DNA of 64,000 nucleotides from Clostridia bacterium (lineage in GTDB: Bacteria; Bacillota; Clostridia; Oscillospirales; Acutalibacteraceae), in the NCBI GenBank assembly GCA_017436255.1, contig JAFSDK010000012.1, positions 1 through 64,000 on the forward strand, given 5' to 3'. Under the pieces are notes generated by a model, which made no database searches, had not been told where the DNA came from, and was given only the letters and a program-made list of their open reading frames with translations. Each line of letters opens with the position of its first letter. Position 1 is the stretch's first letter. The position numbers were made by a program, and so were the translations under genes. This document shows positions 18,031 to 27,955 of the stretch, piece after piece.

Positions 18031-19245
18031 TTAGGTTCTATAATCTCCGTTAATTTTAACGTAATCGTAGGTTAGGTCACAACCCCAAGCGGTTGAAGCA
18101 AATTCACCGCTTTTAAGGTCAACAATAATTTCAATTTCTTTTTCTAGCAAAATTTCTTTTGCCTTTTCTTCTGAAAATTCTACGCCGGCGCCATCTTGAC
18201 AAACAACAATTTCGCCTGCATTGGATTTAAAACTAACGTCAATTTTATTAACATCAACTTTTGCGCCCGAATAACCGATAGCACAAAGCACACGACCCCA
18301 GTTAGCGTCGGCACCAAACATAGCCGCCTTTGTAAGTGAAGAACAAATTATGCTTTTAGCAACCGTCTTGGCAATTGCCAAACTTTCTGCACCGCTAACG
18401 CGACACTCAAGTAATTTAGTAGCACCCTCACCGTCACCCGCAAGCATTTTACAAAGAGCAACTGTTACGGTGTTTAAAGCCTTCATAAAGATTTTAAAAT
18501 CTTCGCCGTCTTCTTTAATCTCGGTATTACCTGCCTGACCGTTTGCAAGCACAACTACCATATCATTGGTTGACGTATCACCATCAACACTAACCATATT
18601 AAAGGTGTTTTGTATATCGGTAGACAGTGCCTTTTGAAGCATATCACTAGAAATACTAACGTCGGTTGTAATAAATACAAGCATTGTAGCCATATTGGGA
18701 TGAATCATACCCGAGCCTTTAGCAATACCACCTAAACGGCAGGTCTTACCATCAATGGTAAACTCTACGGCAATTTCTTTTTTTACGGTATCGGTAGTCA
18801 TAATGGCTTCTGCCGCAGCCGTGCTATTAAGTGACAAACCGCCTACCAGTTCATCCATACCATTTTCAATGGGCGTGATATCCATAACCTGACCGATAAC
18901 ACCGGTTGAAGCAACAACAATGTCAGATGCCGCTATACCTAGTTTTGATGATAAAATATCGCTCATCATTTCGGCCTTTTCAATACCATCGGCATTACAG
19001 GTATTGGCGTTACCACTGTTGCAGATAACGGCCTGCGCCTTACCGTCGGCGATATGCGCCTTGGTTACGGTAAGTGGTGCGCCTTTAACAAGATTTGTTG
19101 TATACACCGCCGCCGCATTTGCAACGTTATCACTTACAATAAGTGCTAAATCTTTTTTAAGTTTATTTTTTCTAATTCCACAATGTATTCCGTTAGCACG
19201 GAATCCCTTAGCGGCACACACGCCACCGTCAATTATTTTTATCAT
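18031..19245 (-). CDS. argJ: Glutamate N-acetyltransferase/amino-acid acetyltransferase
   Basis: 404 aa, the usual ArgJ length. ArgJ recycles the acetyl group from N-acetylornithine to glutamate; bifunctional forms also acetylate glutamate from acetyl-CoA. The self-cleavage site and catalytic threonine are visible in GMIHPNMATMLVF. The operon contains no separate argA or argE, so this enzyme probably both starts and closes the acetyl cycle. The start follows AAAGGAAATTTTTA. It is translated 18 bases after argC. Confidence 0.95.
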   Translation of the reverse strand: MIKIIDGGVCAAKGFRANGIHCGIRKNKLKKDLALIVSDNVANAAAVYTTNLVKGAPLTVTKAHIADGKAQAVICNSGNANTCNADGIEKAEMMSDILSSKLGIAASDIVVASTGVIGQVMDITPIENGMDELVGGLSLNSTAAAEAIMTTDTVKKEIAVEFTIDGKTCRLGGIAKGSGMIHPNMATMLVFITTDVSISSDMLQKALSTDIQNTFNMVSVDGDTSTNDMVVVLANGQAGNTEIKEDGEDFKIFMKALNTVTVALCKMLAGDGEGATKLLECRVSGAESLAIAKTVAKSIICSSLTKAAMFGADANWGRVLCAIGYSGAKVDVNKIDVSFKSNAGEIVVCQDGAGVEFSEEKAKEILLEKEIEIIVDLKSGEFASTAWGCDLTYDYVKINGDYRT

Positions 19246-19263
19246 TAAAAATTTCCTTTCAAA

Positions 19264-20202
19264 CTACAAGTCAAGTCCCGTTGTTGTATCAGCACCGAGT
19301 ATTATGTTAAGACACTGGACTGCGGCGCCCGAAGCACCCTTGCCTAAATTATCATAACGCGCATTAAGGGTAATTCTATCATCATTACCAAGTACCGCAA
19401 TTTCCATACCGTCTTTAAAAGAAAGTTTCGCGGCACTTACCATACCACTCTCGTCAAACTCTTTTGTAAAATTAACGATAGGTCCTTTGTAGGTTTTGGC
19501 GTATACTTCTTCAATATCCTTAACACTACCCTTAATTTGTGAAGCAAAAAGCGGAATACTAACGTGCATACCACTATAAAAATCATCAACAATGGGCACA
19601 AAAATCGGTTCTTTACTAAGACCTGTTATTTCCTTCATCTCACGAAGATGCTTGTGCTGTTGGGTAAGAGCATATGTACGTGGCGAATAAAGTAATTTAT
19701 CCTTCTGTTCATCCTCATATTCGGCAATCATCTTTTTGCCGCCGCCGCTATAACCTGTGATTGAATAACAAGCAAGTTCGGCATACTTTTCTAAAACACC
19801 TGCTTTGATAAGTGGGTAAACAAGAGCGATAAATCCACTTGCATGACAACCAGGAACGGCAATTCTTTTACCGTTTTTAATTTTGTTGTTAAATTCATCC
19901 GATAGTTCCGGGAAACCGTATGCCCACCCTTCAAGCGTGCGGTGTGCGGTAGATGTATCAATAACAATTGTGTTATCGTTTTCTATCATCGCTACGGCTT
20001 GACGTGCCGCATCATCAGGCAAACATAAAAATACGATATCTGCCTCATTTATAATCTTCTTCCTAGCATTTTCATCCTTACGAAGTTCATCGGGCAGAGT
20101 GATAATTTCAATATCCTGTCTTGTTCCAAGACGCTCTCTAATTCTTAGTCCCGTAGTGCCGGCACTACCATCAATAAAGACTTTTTTTGCGTTTTTAATC
20201 AT
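19264..20202 (-). CDS. argC: N-acetyl-gamma-glutamyl-phosphate reductase
   Basis: 312 aa, the short ArgC form (type 2 subfamily) starting KKVFIDGSAGTTGLRIRERL, where GSAGTTG is the NADPH-binding loop. The catalytic cysteine is in VPGCHASGF. The ATG at 20202 is preferred because AAAGGAT lies about ten bases upstream; an in-frame GTG at 20226 would overlap that site. It reduces acetylglutamyl phosphate to the semialdehyde. It lies between argG and argJ in the operon, with a 64-base gap after argG. Confidence 0.93.
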   Translation of the reverse strand: MIKNAKKVFIDGSAGTTGLRIRERLGTRQDIEIITLPDELRKDENARKKIINEADIVFLCLPDDAARQAVAMIENDNTIVIDTSTAHRTLEGWAYGFPELSDEFNNKIKNGKRIAVPGCHASGFIALVYPLIKAGVLEKYAELACYSITGYSGGGKKMIAEYEDEQKDKLLYSPRTYALTQQHKHLREMKEITGLSKEPIFVPIVDDFYSGMHVSIPLFASQIKGSVKDIEEVYAKTYKGPIVNFTKEFDESGMVSAAKLSFKDGMEIAVLGNDDRITLNARYDNLGKGASGAAVQCLNIILGADTTTGLDL

Positions 20203-20266
20203 AAAAATAAATATCCTTTTATTCACGAATATCCCACCGCGAAAAGCGGTAGGATATTGTAATTAA

Positions 20267-21505
20267 TTATTTTATACCTTTTTCGGCATTCTTTTTATTA
20301 ACGGCTGCCTGAACCGAAATGGGCAAGCCCCAAAGGTTGATAAAGCCTGCTGAATCCTTCTGGTCATATACATTATCTTCACCGAAGGTTGCAATCTCTT
20401 CAGAGTAAAGTGACCAATCACTCCAAGCGCCTGCTTTAATCATATTACCCTTATAAAGTTTAATTCTAACCTTACCTGTTACGTGTTCTTGTGTTTTAGC
20501 AACGAATGCCGACAAGCACTCTCTGAGTGTTGTGTACCACTGACCGTTGTAAAGAAGTTCACCAAAGGTGATTGAAAGTTCTTCTTTTTTGTGCATTGTC
20601 ATTTTGTCAAGACAAAGTGACTCAAGATACTTATGTGCAAAGTAAAGAATTGCACCACCGGGAGTTTCATAAACGCCACGACACTTCATACCAACAAGAC
20701 GATTTTCAACAATATCTAAAAGACCGATACCATTTTTGCCGCCAAGTTCGTTAAGTTTTAAGATGATATTCTTAGCACTCATTTTCTCGCCATCAATAGC
20801 AACGGGTCTGCCTTGCTCAAACTCAAGTTCTACGTATGTAGGCTCGTCAGGTGCGGCAAAGGGTGAAACGCCCATTTCTAAGAAGCCTTCTTTATCATAT
20901 AAAGGCTCGTTGCCTGTATCTTCAAGGTCAAGACCTTCGTGCGATAGGTGCCAGAGGTTCTTATCCTTTGAATAGTTGGTTTCGCGGTTTATTTTAAGCG
21001 GAACGTTGTGAGCCTCGGCATACTCAATCTCTTCTTCACGAGATTTAATGTCCCACTCTCTCCATGGAGCGATAATTTTAATGCCGGGAGCAAATGCCTT
21101 AACTGCTAACTCAAAACGTACCTGGTCATTACCCTTACCTGTACAACCATGGCAGATAGCATCTGCACCCTCTGCAATAGCAATTTCAGCTAAACGTTTA
21201 CCGATAATAGGACGAGCCAAAGCAGTACCCATTAGGTACTCTTCATATTTAGCGCCTGCCTGAACGGACGGAATAATCATATCCTCAACAAATTCTTCGG
21301 TTAAATCTTCTATGTAGATTTTAGAAGCACCTGTCTTAATTGCCTTTTCTTCAAGTCCCTCAAGTTCGTCAGCCTGACCAACGTTACCTGAAACGGCAAT
21401 AATTTCGGGATTATTGTAATTTTCTTTTAGCCACGGGATGATAATTGAAGTATCAAGACCGCCCGAATAAGCCAAAACTACCTTTTTGATTTCTTTCTTT
21501 TCCAT
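20267..21505 (-). CDS. argG: Argininosuccinate synthase
   Basis: 412 aa. The N-terminal [11 protein letters not shown]-loop of the ATP pyrophosphatase fold and the [14 protein letters not shown] motif are diagnostic. It condenses citrulline and aspartate with ATP. An open frame runs 35 codons further upstream, but the ATG at 21505 follows AAGGAG and matches family N-termini. It is the first gene of argGCJBDF. The argininosuccinate lyase gene argH, often its neighbour, is absent from this window. Confidence 0.96.
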   Translation of the reverse strand: MEKKEIKKVVLAYSGGLDTSIIIPWLKENYNNPEIIAVSGNVGQADELEGLEEKAIKTGASKIYIEDLTEEFVEDMIIPSVQAGAKYEEYLMGTALARPIIGKRLAEIAIAEGADAICHGCTGKGNDQVRFELAVKAFAPGIKIIAPWREWDIKSREEEIEYAEAHNVPLKINRETNYSKDKNLWHLSHEGLDLEDTGNEPLYDKEGFLEMGVSPFAAPDEPTYVELEFEQGRPVAIDGEKMSAKNIILKLNELGGKNGIGLLDIVENRLVGMKCRGVYETPGGAILYFAHKYLESLCLDKMTMHKKEELSITFGELLYNGQWYTTLRECLSAFVAKTQEHVTGKVRIKLYKGNMIKAGAWSDWSLYSEEIATFGEDNVYDQKDSAGFINLWGLPISVQAAVNKKNAEKGIK

Positions 21506-21791
21506 TGTAATTCTCCTTAAAATGCATCGTTTATGAATTATTATGCATATATCATAGCATATAACGAATAAATATGCAACAATTATTTGCAAGTTTGTAC
21601 ACTTTTGCAATAAATCTATGCCCTACTACTGCTTATTTGTGCACATTTAAGAGCATTTTCACATATATGCAATAATATGCAAAATTTATGCACAGAAACA
21701 CTATTGCAATATACAGTATACATTTTACTACTAAATATAATAAAAAGCAATAGCGACCAGAATTTTTTTGACAATTTTTTCATTTTAGCTA
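21506..21791 (-). promoter_or_regulatory. Arginine operon promoter and ARG-box-like operators
   Basis: On the minus strand, -35 TTGCAT (21574-21579) and -10 TATGAT (21551-21556) are separated by 17 bases, with a TG extension before the -10. A TGCATAATAATTCA site overlaps the region just after the -10 (21533-21546) and resembles an ArgR box. Further TATGCA half-sites lie around 21585-21592 and 21665-21692. ArgR repression by arginine is the natural inference. No argR gene is in the window and no T-box structure was seen. Nothing else was found in this gene-free stretch. Confidence 0.65.
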
Positions 21792-21878
21792 TTGACATTT
21801 ATTTACAGTAATGATATAATACGATACAGTTAGCGGTGGCTAACTTTTAAAATTTCTTTTCGGTTAGCATTTGCTAAC
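21792..21878 (+). promoter_or_regulatory. feo promoter with two palindromic operators
   Basis: Perfect consensus promoter: TTGACA at 21792-21797, 17-base spacer, TATAAT at 21815-21820. Two palindromes follow: GTTAGCGGTGGCTAAC (21829-21844) and GTTAGCATTTGCTAAC (21863-21878). Their placement at and after the start site fits repression by an iron-sensing regulator, probably DtxR/IdeR-like or Fur-like; the regulator is not encoded here. Confidence 0.75.
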
Positions 21879-21917
21879 TGCGTTACATTTTCATCTTATC
21901 TCAAGGGGTATTTATTT

Positions 21918-22139
21918 ATGCGAACTTTAAACGAAGCAAAAATCGGCGAAACCGTAAAGGTTGTAAAACTACACGGTATGGGCGCCGTTAAACGCCGTAT
22001 TATGGATATGGGAATTACCAAAGGTACGCGAATTTATGTAAGAAAAATGGCGCCACTCGGCGACCCAATGGAACTGCAGGTGCGCGGTTATGAGTTATCA
22101 CTTCGCAAAGCAGACGCCTCAATGGTTGAGGTAGAATAA
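21918..22139 (+). CDS. feoA: Ferrous iron transport protein A
   Basis: 73 aa, a single FeoA (SH3-like) domain with the conserved MGAVKRRIMDMGITKGTRI region and the PMELQVRGYELSLRK end. FeoA is a small cytoplasmic partner that binds and supports FeoB. It begins with ATG shortly after an AAGGGG ribosome site. FeoB follows 26 bases later, so the pair is co-transcribed from the operator-controlled promoter upstream. Confidence 0.95.
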   Translation: MRTLNEAKIGETVKVVKLHGMGAVKRRIMDMGITKGTRIYVRKMAPLGDPMELQVRGYELSLRKADASMVEVE

Positions 22140-22165
22140 CTTATAAACACAGAAAGGAAATACTT

Positions 22166-24271
22166 ATGAGTATAAAAATTGCGCTTGCCGGCAACCCAAA
22201 CAGTGGTAAGACCACACTTTTTAATGCCTTGACCGGCTCTAATCAGTACGTCGGTAACTGGCCGGGCGTTACTGTTGAAAAAAAAGAAGGTAAACTAAAA
22301 AAATACCACGACGTAATCCTTACCGATCTACCGGGCATTTATTCCCTATCCCCCTATACCCCGGAGGAAGTTGTCGCAAGAAATTATCTGCTCGACGAAC
22401 GTCCCGACGTTATTTTAAATATTGTTGATGGAACAAATCTTGAGCGCAACCTTTACCTTTCAACACAGTTGATGGAACTCGGTATACCCGTAGTTATTGC
22501 TATAAATATGATGGACGTTGTACGTAAAAACGGCGATAAAATAAACCTCAACAAATTAGGTGAAGCACTTCGCTGCCGAGTTATTGAAATTTCAGCACTT
22601 AAAGGTGAAGGAATTGAAGCGGCTGCCGAGGCTGCTATTGCGGCGGCACAAAACAGTAAAGTAATGCCGCTACATATTTTCTCAGGTGACGTTGAACACG
22701 CCATTGCACATATTGAGGAAGCCGCAATTCATGATATGCCTGCTTACAAGCAACGTTGGTATGCAATAAAAATATTTGAGCGCGACCCAATCGTAAAAGA
22801 AATGCTTAATCTTGATGCCAAGATTTTAGAGCACATCGAACACGATATTAAAGAAGTTGAAAATTACTTTGACGATGATGCCGAAAGCATTATCACCAAC
22901 GAAAGATACCTATATATTGAAAATAAAACGAAAGATAGTTATAAAAAGAAAAGCATTGGCAGACTTACTATGTCAGACAAAATTGACAAGGTGGTTACCA
23001 ACCGAATACTCGCAATACCGATATTTATTTTGGCAATGCTTATTGTATACACCTTAGCAATCGGCACCATTGGCGACTGGACGGTAGGTTTTATGAACGA
23101 CACACTGTTCGGTGAAACAATTATCCCTGCCGTATCCAACCTACTTACGTCACTAGGTTGTTGGGAATGGCTCGTGTCACTTGTATCCAACGGCATTATA
23201 GGCGGTGTTGGCGCCGTTCTCGGATTTGTACCGCAGATGCTTATATTATTCTTGCTATTGTCTTTGCTTGAGGATTGCGGATATATGTCACGTGTTGCAT
23301 TTATTATGGATAGGGTTTTCCGTAAGTTTGGTTTATCGGGCAAATCCTTCATACCAATGCTTGTAGCTTCAGGTTGCGGTGTGCCGGGAATTATGGCATC
23401 ACGTACCATCGACCAAGAGCGCGACCGCAGAATGACCATTATAACAACGGGATTTATACCTTGCGGTGCTAAAATGCCGATAGTAGGTCTGGTTGCAGGC
23501 GCGCTATTCGGCGGCAATCCTATTATAGCTACTTCGGCATATTTTATAGGTGTAGGTGCCGTTATTATATCGGGTCTAATGCTTAAAAAGACTAAGAAAT
23601 TTGCAGGTCAGTCAGCGCCCTTTGTTATGGAATTACCTACGTATCACGCACCGCTTGCCAGCAATGTTTTAAGAACCGTTTGGGATCGTGGATGGTCGTT
23701 TGTTAAGCGCGCAGGTACCGTTATTTTGGCTGCGAGCGTTATTATTTGGGTACTTAACAACCTGAGTTTTGATAATGGTTTACATTATATTGGTAGCGGC
23801 GATGACAGATCAATTCTCAACCTTATAGGCTCATCTATCGCTATTATATTTAAACCGTTAGGCTTTGGAAATTGGCAGTCGGCAGTTGCTACAATTTTAG
23901 GCCTTATGGCTAAAGAAGAGGTAGTTGGCGTATTTGGCGCACTATCTACCAACGGTAATGCTCAAGACTCGTTTGCCGCTATTATGGGGACACCTTTGGC
24001 TGCGTATTCATTTATGGCATTCAACCTATTATGTGCCCCGTGTTTTGCTGCTATGGGTGCTATCAAACGTGAAATGAACAACTGGAAATGGACGGCATTC
24101 ACCATTACATATATGTGTCTGTTTGCCTACGCGACGTCATTCTGCATATATCAGTTGGGCCTTTTGTTTACAGGTAGTGGTAACGTAGTAATGTCAACCA
24201 TCGCATTCATGATAATTGCCTTTGTTATTTTTATGTTGGTAAGGCCAAATAAAAACAAAGAAAAAATATAA
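22166..24271 (+). CDS. feoB: Ferrous iron transport protein B
   Basis: 701 aa. The N-terminal G domain shows the P-loop GNPNSGKT (residues 8-15), DLPG at about 53-56, and NMMD as the guanine-specificity site. A helical linker is followed by a membrane domain with the two Gate regions (for example GCGVPGIMASRTI and GLMAKEEVVGVFG). It imports Fe2+ across the cytoplasmic membrane under G-protein control. The length is typical of Clostridia FeoB. AGAAAGGAAA precedes the ATG. Confidence 0.96.
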   Translation: MSIKIALAGNPNSGKTTLFNALTGSNQYVGNWPGVTVEKKEGKLKKYHDVILTDLPGIYSLSPYTPEEVVARNYLLDERPDVILNIVDGTNLERNLYLSTQLMELGIPVVIAINMMDVVRKNGDKINLNKLGEALRCRVIEISALKGEGIEAAAEAAIAAAQNSKVMPLHIFSGDVEHAIAHIEEAAIHDMPAYKQRWYAIKIFERDPIVKEMLNLDAKILEHIEHDIKEVENYFDDDAESIITNERYLYIENKTKDSYKKKSIGRLTMSDKIDKVVTNRILAIPIFILAMLIVYTLAIGTIGDWTVGFMNDTLFGETIIPAVSNLLTSLGCWEWLVSLVSNGIIGGVGAVLGFVPQMLILFLLLSLLEDCGYMSRVAFIMDRVFRKFGLSGKSFIPMLVASGCGVPGIMASRTIDQERDRRMTIITTGFIPCGAKMPIVGLVAGALFGGNPIIATSAYFIGVGAVIISGLMLKKTKKFAGQSAPFVMELPTYHAPLASNVLRTVWDRGWSFVKRAGTVILAASVIIWVLNNLSFDNGLHYIGSGDDRSILNLIGSSIAIIFKPLGFGNWQSAVATILGLMAKEEVVGVFGALSTNGNAQDSFAAIMGTPLAAYSFMAFNLLCAPCFAAMGAIKREMNNWKWTAFTITYMCLFAYATSFCIYQLGLLFTGSGNVVMSTIAFMIIAFVIFMLVRPNKNKEKI

Positions 24272-24283
24272 GAGGTTATAATT

Positions 24284-24454
24284 ATGAACTGGGTTTTAGA
24301 TAATTTAGCAAGTATTATTGTACTTACCGTAGTAATTGCAATAATTACGCTTGTTGTAATAAAGATGATTAAAGACAAAAAGAACGGCAAGCAAAACTGC
24401 AGTTGCGGTTGTGAAGGTTGTGCTTTTAAAGATAATTGTCATACAAAAAACTAA
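24284..24454 (+). CDS. FeoB-associated Cys-rich membrane protein
   Basis: 56 aa. One membrane helix (about residues 9-28) is followed by a basic stretch and a cysteine cluster at residues 39, 41, 43, 46 and 52 (NCSCGCEGCAFKDNC). This is the small FeoB-associated Cys-rich protein seen after feoB in many Clostridia. It may chaperone or gate iron on the cytoplasmic side, a role comparable to FeoC but not proven. AGAGGT lies upstream of the ATG, 13 bases after feoB, and a strong terminator follows at once. Confidence 0.9.
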   Translation: MNWVLDNLASIIVLTVVIAIITLVVIKMIKDKKNGKQNCSCGCEGCAFKDNCHTKN

Positions 24455-24456
24455 AA

Positions 24457-24490
24457 AACAACCCGTAAGGAAATTCCTTACGGGTTGTTT
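24457..24490. terminator. Bidirectional terminator
   Basis: AACAACCCGTAAGGAA pairs with TTCCTTACGGGTTGTT, with T runs on both sides, between convergent genes. Confidence 0.9.
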
Positions 24491-24491
24491 T

Positions 24492-25034
24492 TTATTCGTC
24501 CTGATTGTTTGAATTTTTAAGTTTTTCTTCAAGTTCGGCACCATGGTGTAAAAGTAATGAAACAAACAACAACACGATACCAAAAATTATTGATACAAAT
24601 ACGGGCATATGGTCTGAATATTCACTACCTACCCCGTATCCTAAATGTATAAACAAAGCTATAACCTCAGCAACCAACGGTAAAAATATCGTTTTTAGGC
24701 CTATCCACGTCATATGTTTTGCTGCATGCAGGGTAAAAGGTGTACCCGCCTTAATAACATCAAGTATATATTTGAATACCATAGCAAACGAAACAATATC
24801 TGCAACCGAATAAACCAAGCCTGACCAACGATATGCCAAAGTAGCTTCACGACTGCCCCGTTCGATATACATAAGCGCGTCTTGCCAAAAATCTGTTTTA
24901 GCCATTTCAGGAAAACTATAAATAATTACAGAAATTATATTCCATATCGCCGATAAGGTATAATAAATCGTTGCCAACGCAACAATTGCGGCAAAAAAAC
25001 CTAAAAGTTTTTGCAACAGGTCAATTTTTCTCAC
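24492..25034 (-). CDS. Membrane protein, DUF2975-like
   Basis: 180 aa with four hydrophobic segments. The second extracytoplasmic region is short and the last segment ends in a polar tail, LLHHGAELEEKLKNSNNQDE, which resembles the end of DUF2975 proteins. The start is GTG, supported by AAAGGAG seven to eight bases upstream. The gene lies 12 bases after trkH on the same strand, so it may be co-transcribed with trkA-trkH. No XRE partner is adjacent, unlike the DUF2975 gene near 44.1 kb. Function unknown. Confidence 0.6.
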   Translation of the reverse strand: MRKIDLLQKLLGFFAAIVALATIYYTLSAIWNIISVIIYSFPEMAKTDFWQDALMYIERGSREATLAYRWSGLVYSVADIVSFAMVFKYILDVIKAGTPFTLHAAKHMTWIGLKTIFLPLVAEVIALFIHLGYGVGSEYSDHMPVFVSIIFGIVLLFVSLLLHHGAELEEKLKNSNNQDE

Positions 25035-25046
25035 TCAAATTCTCCT

Positions 25047-26507
25047 TTAACGATATTTACGCATCCACGTAGATGGTGAAAACGCAATTATAAGTGGGAA
25101 TATTTCAAGTCTGCCCAAAAGCATCGCAACGGAAAGCACTACCTTTGAGAAGCTGCTGTAATCGGCATAGTTTAACATGGGTCCTACTGCGCCAAAGCCA
25201 GGTCCGATATTGTTAAAGCAGGATATTGCTGCAGAGAAATTCGTTTCAAAATTACTACCAACCGAAAAGGTCTCAAACGAAATCAAAAGGAACACCACAA
25301 CGATACACACAACGTACAATCCAAAATAGGTTGCAACACTTCTAACCGTGTTTTCCTCGGCAGTTTTACCCTCAAAACGCACCTTGTTAACCGAGCGAGG
25401 ATGAAGCATTTGCTTAACCTCTCGACCAATATTTTTAAAGATCAAAACAACTCTTGAAACCTTAAGGCCGCCCGCCGTTGATCCGGCACATGCACCAATA
25501 ACCATCAGCAAAAGCAATACTGCCTTTGACAGTCCCGGCCAGGCATCAAAATCCGCGGTAGAATAGCCGGTTGTACTTATGATTGACGAAACCTGAAACG
25601 CAGAGTTGCGTAAGGTATCAGATAGGTTGTTGTATATATGCGAGGTGTTTATTGCTATTGCGGTCACCGATACCGTCACAATACTCAAATACACCCACAG
25701 TTCGGTACTCTTAAGCACCTGCCTTGCACGGCGAAAAAGTATAAGATAATAAATATTAAAGTTTATGCCAAATACCAGCATAAATATCGCTATAACCCAC
25801 TGTATATAGGGGCTATATCCCGCGATACTATCGCCCTTAACACCGAAACCGCCTGTACCTGCCGTGCCGAAAGAATGAACCAAACTCTCAAACAAAGGCA
25901 TACCGCCAAAGCAGAGTAAAATAACCTCCGCAAGCGTTAGTACCATGTATATGATATAAAGCAGTTTGGCTGTATCACGAAGTCGCGGCACCAATTTACC
26001 TATGACGGGTCCCGGCATTTCGGCTCGCATTATATTCATTGAGCCCTTGGTACTGGGAATTATGGCCATTACAAAAACGAGAACGCCCATACCACCTACC
26101 CAGTGGGTAAAGCTTCTCCAGAACAGCATACTTTTGCTAAGTGCCTCAATGTCGCGCAAAATCGATGCGCCGGTTGTTGTAAAGCCACTAACCGTTTCAA
26201 AAAAAGCATCGAAGAAATTAGGTATATCGCCGCTTATCACAAAGGGTAAGCAACCGATAAGTGACAAGATAATCCAGGCAAGGCCCACAATTACAAAGCC
26301 TTCGCCCGCATAAATAGCCGTATCCTTAGTACGCGATACCGCCATAAAGCTACCGCCCACTGCCACCGCAATCGCTATTGTGATTAAAAAGGAATACATA
26401 GCCGTTGTTTCAACGTAGATAACCGCCGTAATAAGTGGAAGCAGCATAAGTACTGCCTCGGTCAAAACAATCTTGCCTATTATATTAAGGACCATTTTAC
26501 GATTCAT
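25047..26507 (-). CDS. trkH: TrkH family potassium uptake protein
   Basis: 486 aa with ten to twelve hydrophobic segments and four P-loop repeats characteristic of the Trk/Ktr/HKT superfamily, including TVSGFTTTGASIL, GTAGTGGFGV, SSIISTTGYST and FNNIGPGFG. These loops form the K+ selectivity filter. The long form with the N-terminal extension is typical of TrkH rather than KtrB. The double-RCK subunit TrkA is encoded immediately upstream (14-base gap). A second, KtrAB-type system is encoded near 33 kb. Confidence 0.93.
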   Translation of the reverse strand: MNRKMVLNIIGKIVLTEAVLMLLPLITAVIYVETTAMYSFLITIAIAVAVGGSFMAVSRTKDTAIYAGEGFVIVGLAWIILSLIGCLPFVISGDIPNFFDAFFETVSGFTTTGASILRDIEALSKSMLFWRSFTHWVGGMGVLVFVMAIIPSTKGSMNIMRAEMPGPVIGKLVPRLRDTAKLLYIIYMVLTLAEVILLCFGGMPLFESLVHSFGTAGTGGFGVKGDSIAGYSPYIQWVIAIFMLVFGINFNIYYLILFRRARQVLKSTELWVYLSIVTVSVTAIAINTSHIYNNLSDTLRNSAFQVSSIISTTGYSTADFDAWPGLSKAVLLLLMVIGACAGSTAGGLKVSRVVLIFKNIGREVKQMLHPRSVNKVRFEGKTAEENTVRSVATYFGLYVVCIVVVFLLISFETFSVGSNFETNFSAAISCFNNIGPGFGAVGPMLNYADYSSFSKVVLSVAMLLGRLEIFPLIIAFSPSTWMRKYR

Positions 26508-26521
26508 AAATATAACTGCCT

Positions 26522-27880
26522 CTACTTTATAATATCGGAAATATCGTTAATACGCTGACCTGCCGCTAAAACTATAACCGTATCAGATGCTAAAATTTTA
26601 TCATCACCTGTTGGTATAATGGTTTTTCTGGCGCGAATAATACCCGCTATTAGTGTATTCTTCTTGAGGTTAAGTTCTTTAAGCGGTTTATCTGCAATTT
26701 TACAGTCAGATTCTATAAGAAATTCAAGCACCTCTGCCTTACCATCCATAAGTTTGTAAAGAGTTTCCATCTTACTACCCATAGAGTTTTGAAGACCGCG
26801 CGCATAGCGCACCAAAACGTCAGCTATTATATGACGTGGCGATACTATTGTTTCTATACCTATCTGCTCTGCAAGAGCATTAAACTCATCACGGTTAATT
26901 TTTGAAATTACCTTGGGCACGTTTTGTGACGACGCAAAAAGCGACATAAGTATATTTTCTTCATCAACGCCCGTAAGTGATACAAAGGCATCCATTGATT
27001 TTATACCCTCTTCAATAAGCACCTGTTGTGCCGCGACGTCGCCATTTATGATAACAGCATCGGGTAGCACCTCGCTAAATTGCTCGCAACGTTCCTTATT
27101 GGGGTCGATAACCTTAACAGCAGTACCGGCGGTAACAAGCATTTTTGCAAGATAATATGACGTTTTAGTAGCACCCAATATCATAACGTTTTTAGACTGC
27201 TTAACGTCGAGTCCTATGCTCTTAAGTAGTTTTGCAGTTTCAAAAGGTGAAGCAGTAATGCTTATCTTATCCCCGGTTTTAAGAATAAAGTTACCATCGG
27301 GAACAAACACTTCGTCCTCACGCTCTACCGCGCATACAAGAAATTTAGCCGTGTATTTTTTACGCATATCAATAAGACTCATACCATCTATTGGTGAGTC
27401 TTTTTTTACAACAATTTCAACCATTTCAAAATTGCGACGCGAAAATTTTTCAACCTTGGTAGCCGACGGGAGCTGTAAAACACTAAACATTTCTTTAGCT
27501 GCCAAAAGTTCGGGATTTATTGCCATTGAAAGACCAAGATTTTGACGGATAAAGCCTAAATTACGGTCGTTATATTCAGGATTTCTTATTCTGGCTATTG
27601 TATGTTTAGCGCCAAGACTCTTTGCCATAAAGCAAGCAAGCATATTAAACTCATCAGAACCGGTAACGGCAACAAATAGTTCGCACGTTTCAACCCCTGT
27701 TTCACTAAGGATATTACAGTCGGTCCCTGAGCCACACACACCAATACAGTCATACATTTCAACCATATCATTAACCACCGAGGAATTGTTGTCAACCGCC
27801 GTAACGTCATGACCCTCTGCTACTAGACTTTCAATAATTGTTGCGCCAATCTTGCCACAACCAACTACAATAATTTTCAT
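26522..27880 (-). CDS. trkA: Trk system potassium transporter TrkA
   Basis: 452 aa with two tandem RCK units. The first Rossmann loop is VGCGKIGATI near the N-terminus, and the second unit starts near residue 225 (NVMILGATKTSYYLAK). Each is followed by a TrkA-C domain. It is the cytoplasmic nucleotide-binding gating ring of the TrkH channel. The ATG follows GGGAGAAACTT. The double length agrees with TrkA and differs from the 216-aa KtrA of the other system in this window. Confidence 0.94.
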   Translation of the reverse strand: MKIIVVGCGKIGATIIESLVAEGHDVTAVDNNSSVVNDMVEMYDCIGVCGSGTDCNILSETGVETCELFVAVTGSDEFNMLACFMAKSLGAKHTIARIRNPEYNDRNLGFIRQNLGLSMAINPELLAAKEMFSVLQLPSATKVEKFSRRNFEMVEIVVKKDSPIDGMSLIDMRKKYTAKFLVCAVEREDEVFVPDGNFILKTGDKISITASPFETAKLLKSIGLDVKQSKNVMILGATKTSYYLAKMLVTAGTAVKVIDPNKERCEQFSEVLPDAVIINGDVAAQQVLIEEGIKSMDAFVSLTGVDEENILMSLFASSQNVPKVISKINRDEFNALAEQIGIETIVSPRHIIADVLVRYARGLQNSMGSKMETLYKLMDGKAEVLEFLIESDCKIADKPLKELNLKKNTLIAGIIRARKTIIPTGDDKILASDTVIVLAAGQRINDISDIIK

Positions 27881-27955
27881 AAGTTTCTCCCAAATGAAAA
27901 ATTTTTATAATTATACATTATAAATATACTACACATTGCCGTTTTTTTCAATATA

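Noticed and set aside
21616..21798. 60-aa minus-strand frame upstream of argG
   Set aside because: It overlaps the arg regulatory region, has no ribosome site and resembles AT-rich noise.
21506..21917. T-box or other riboswitch before argG
   Set aside because: No T-box sequence, specifier loop or terminator/antiterminator pair was found; the ARG-box-like sites explain regulation better.
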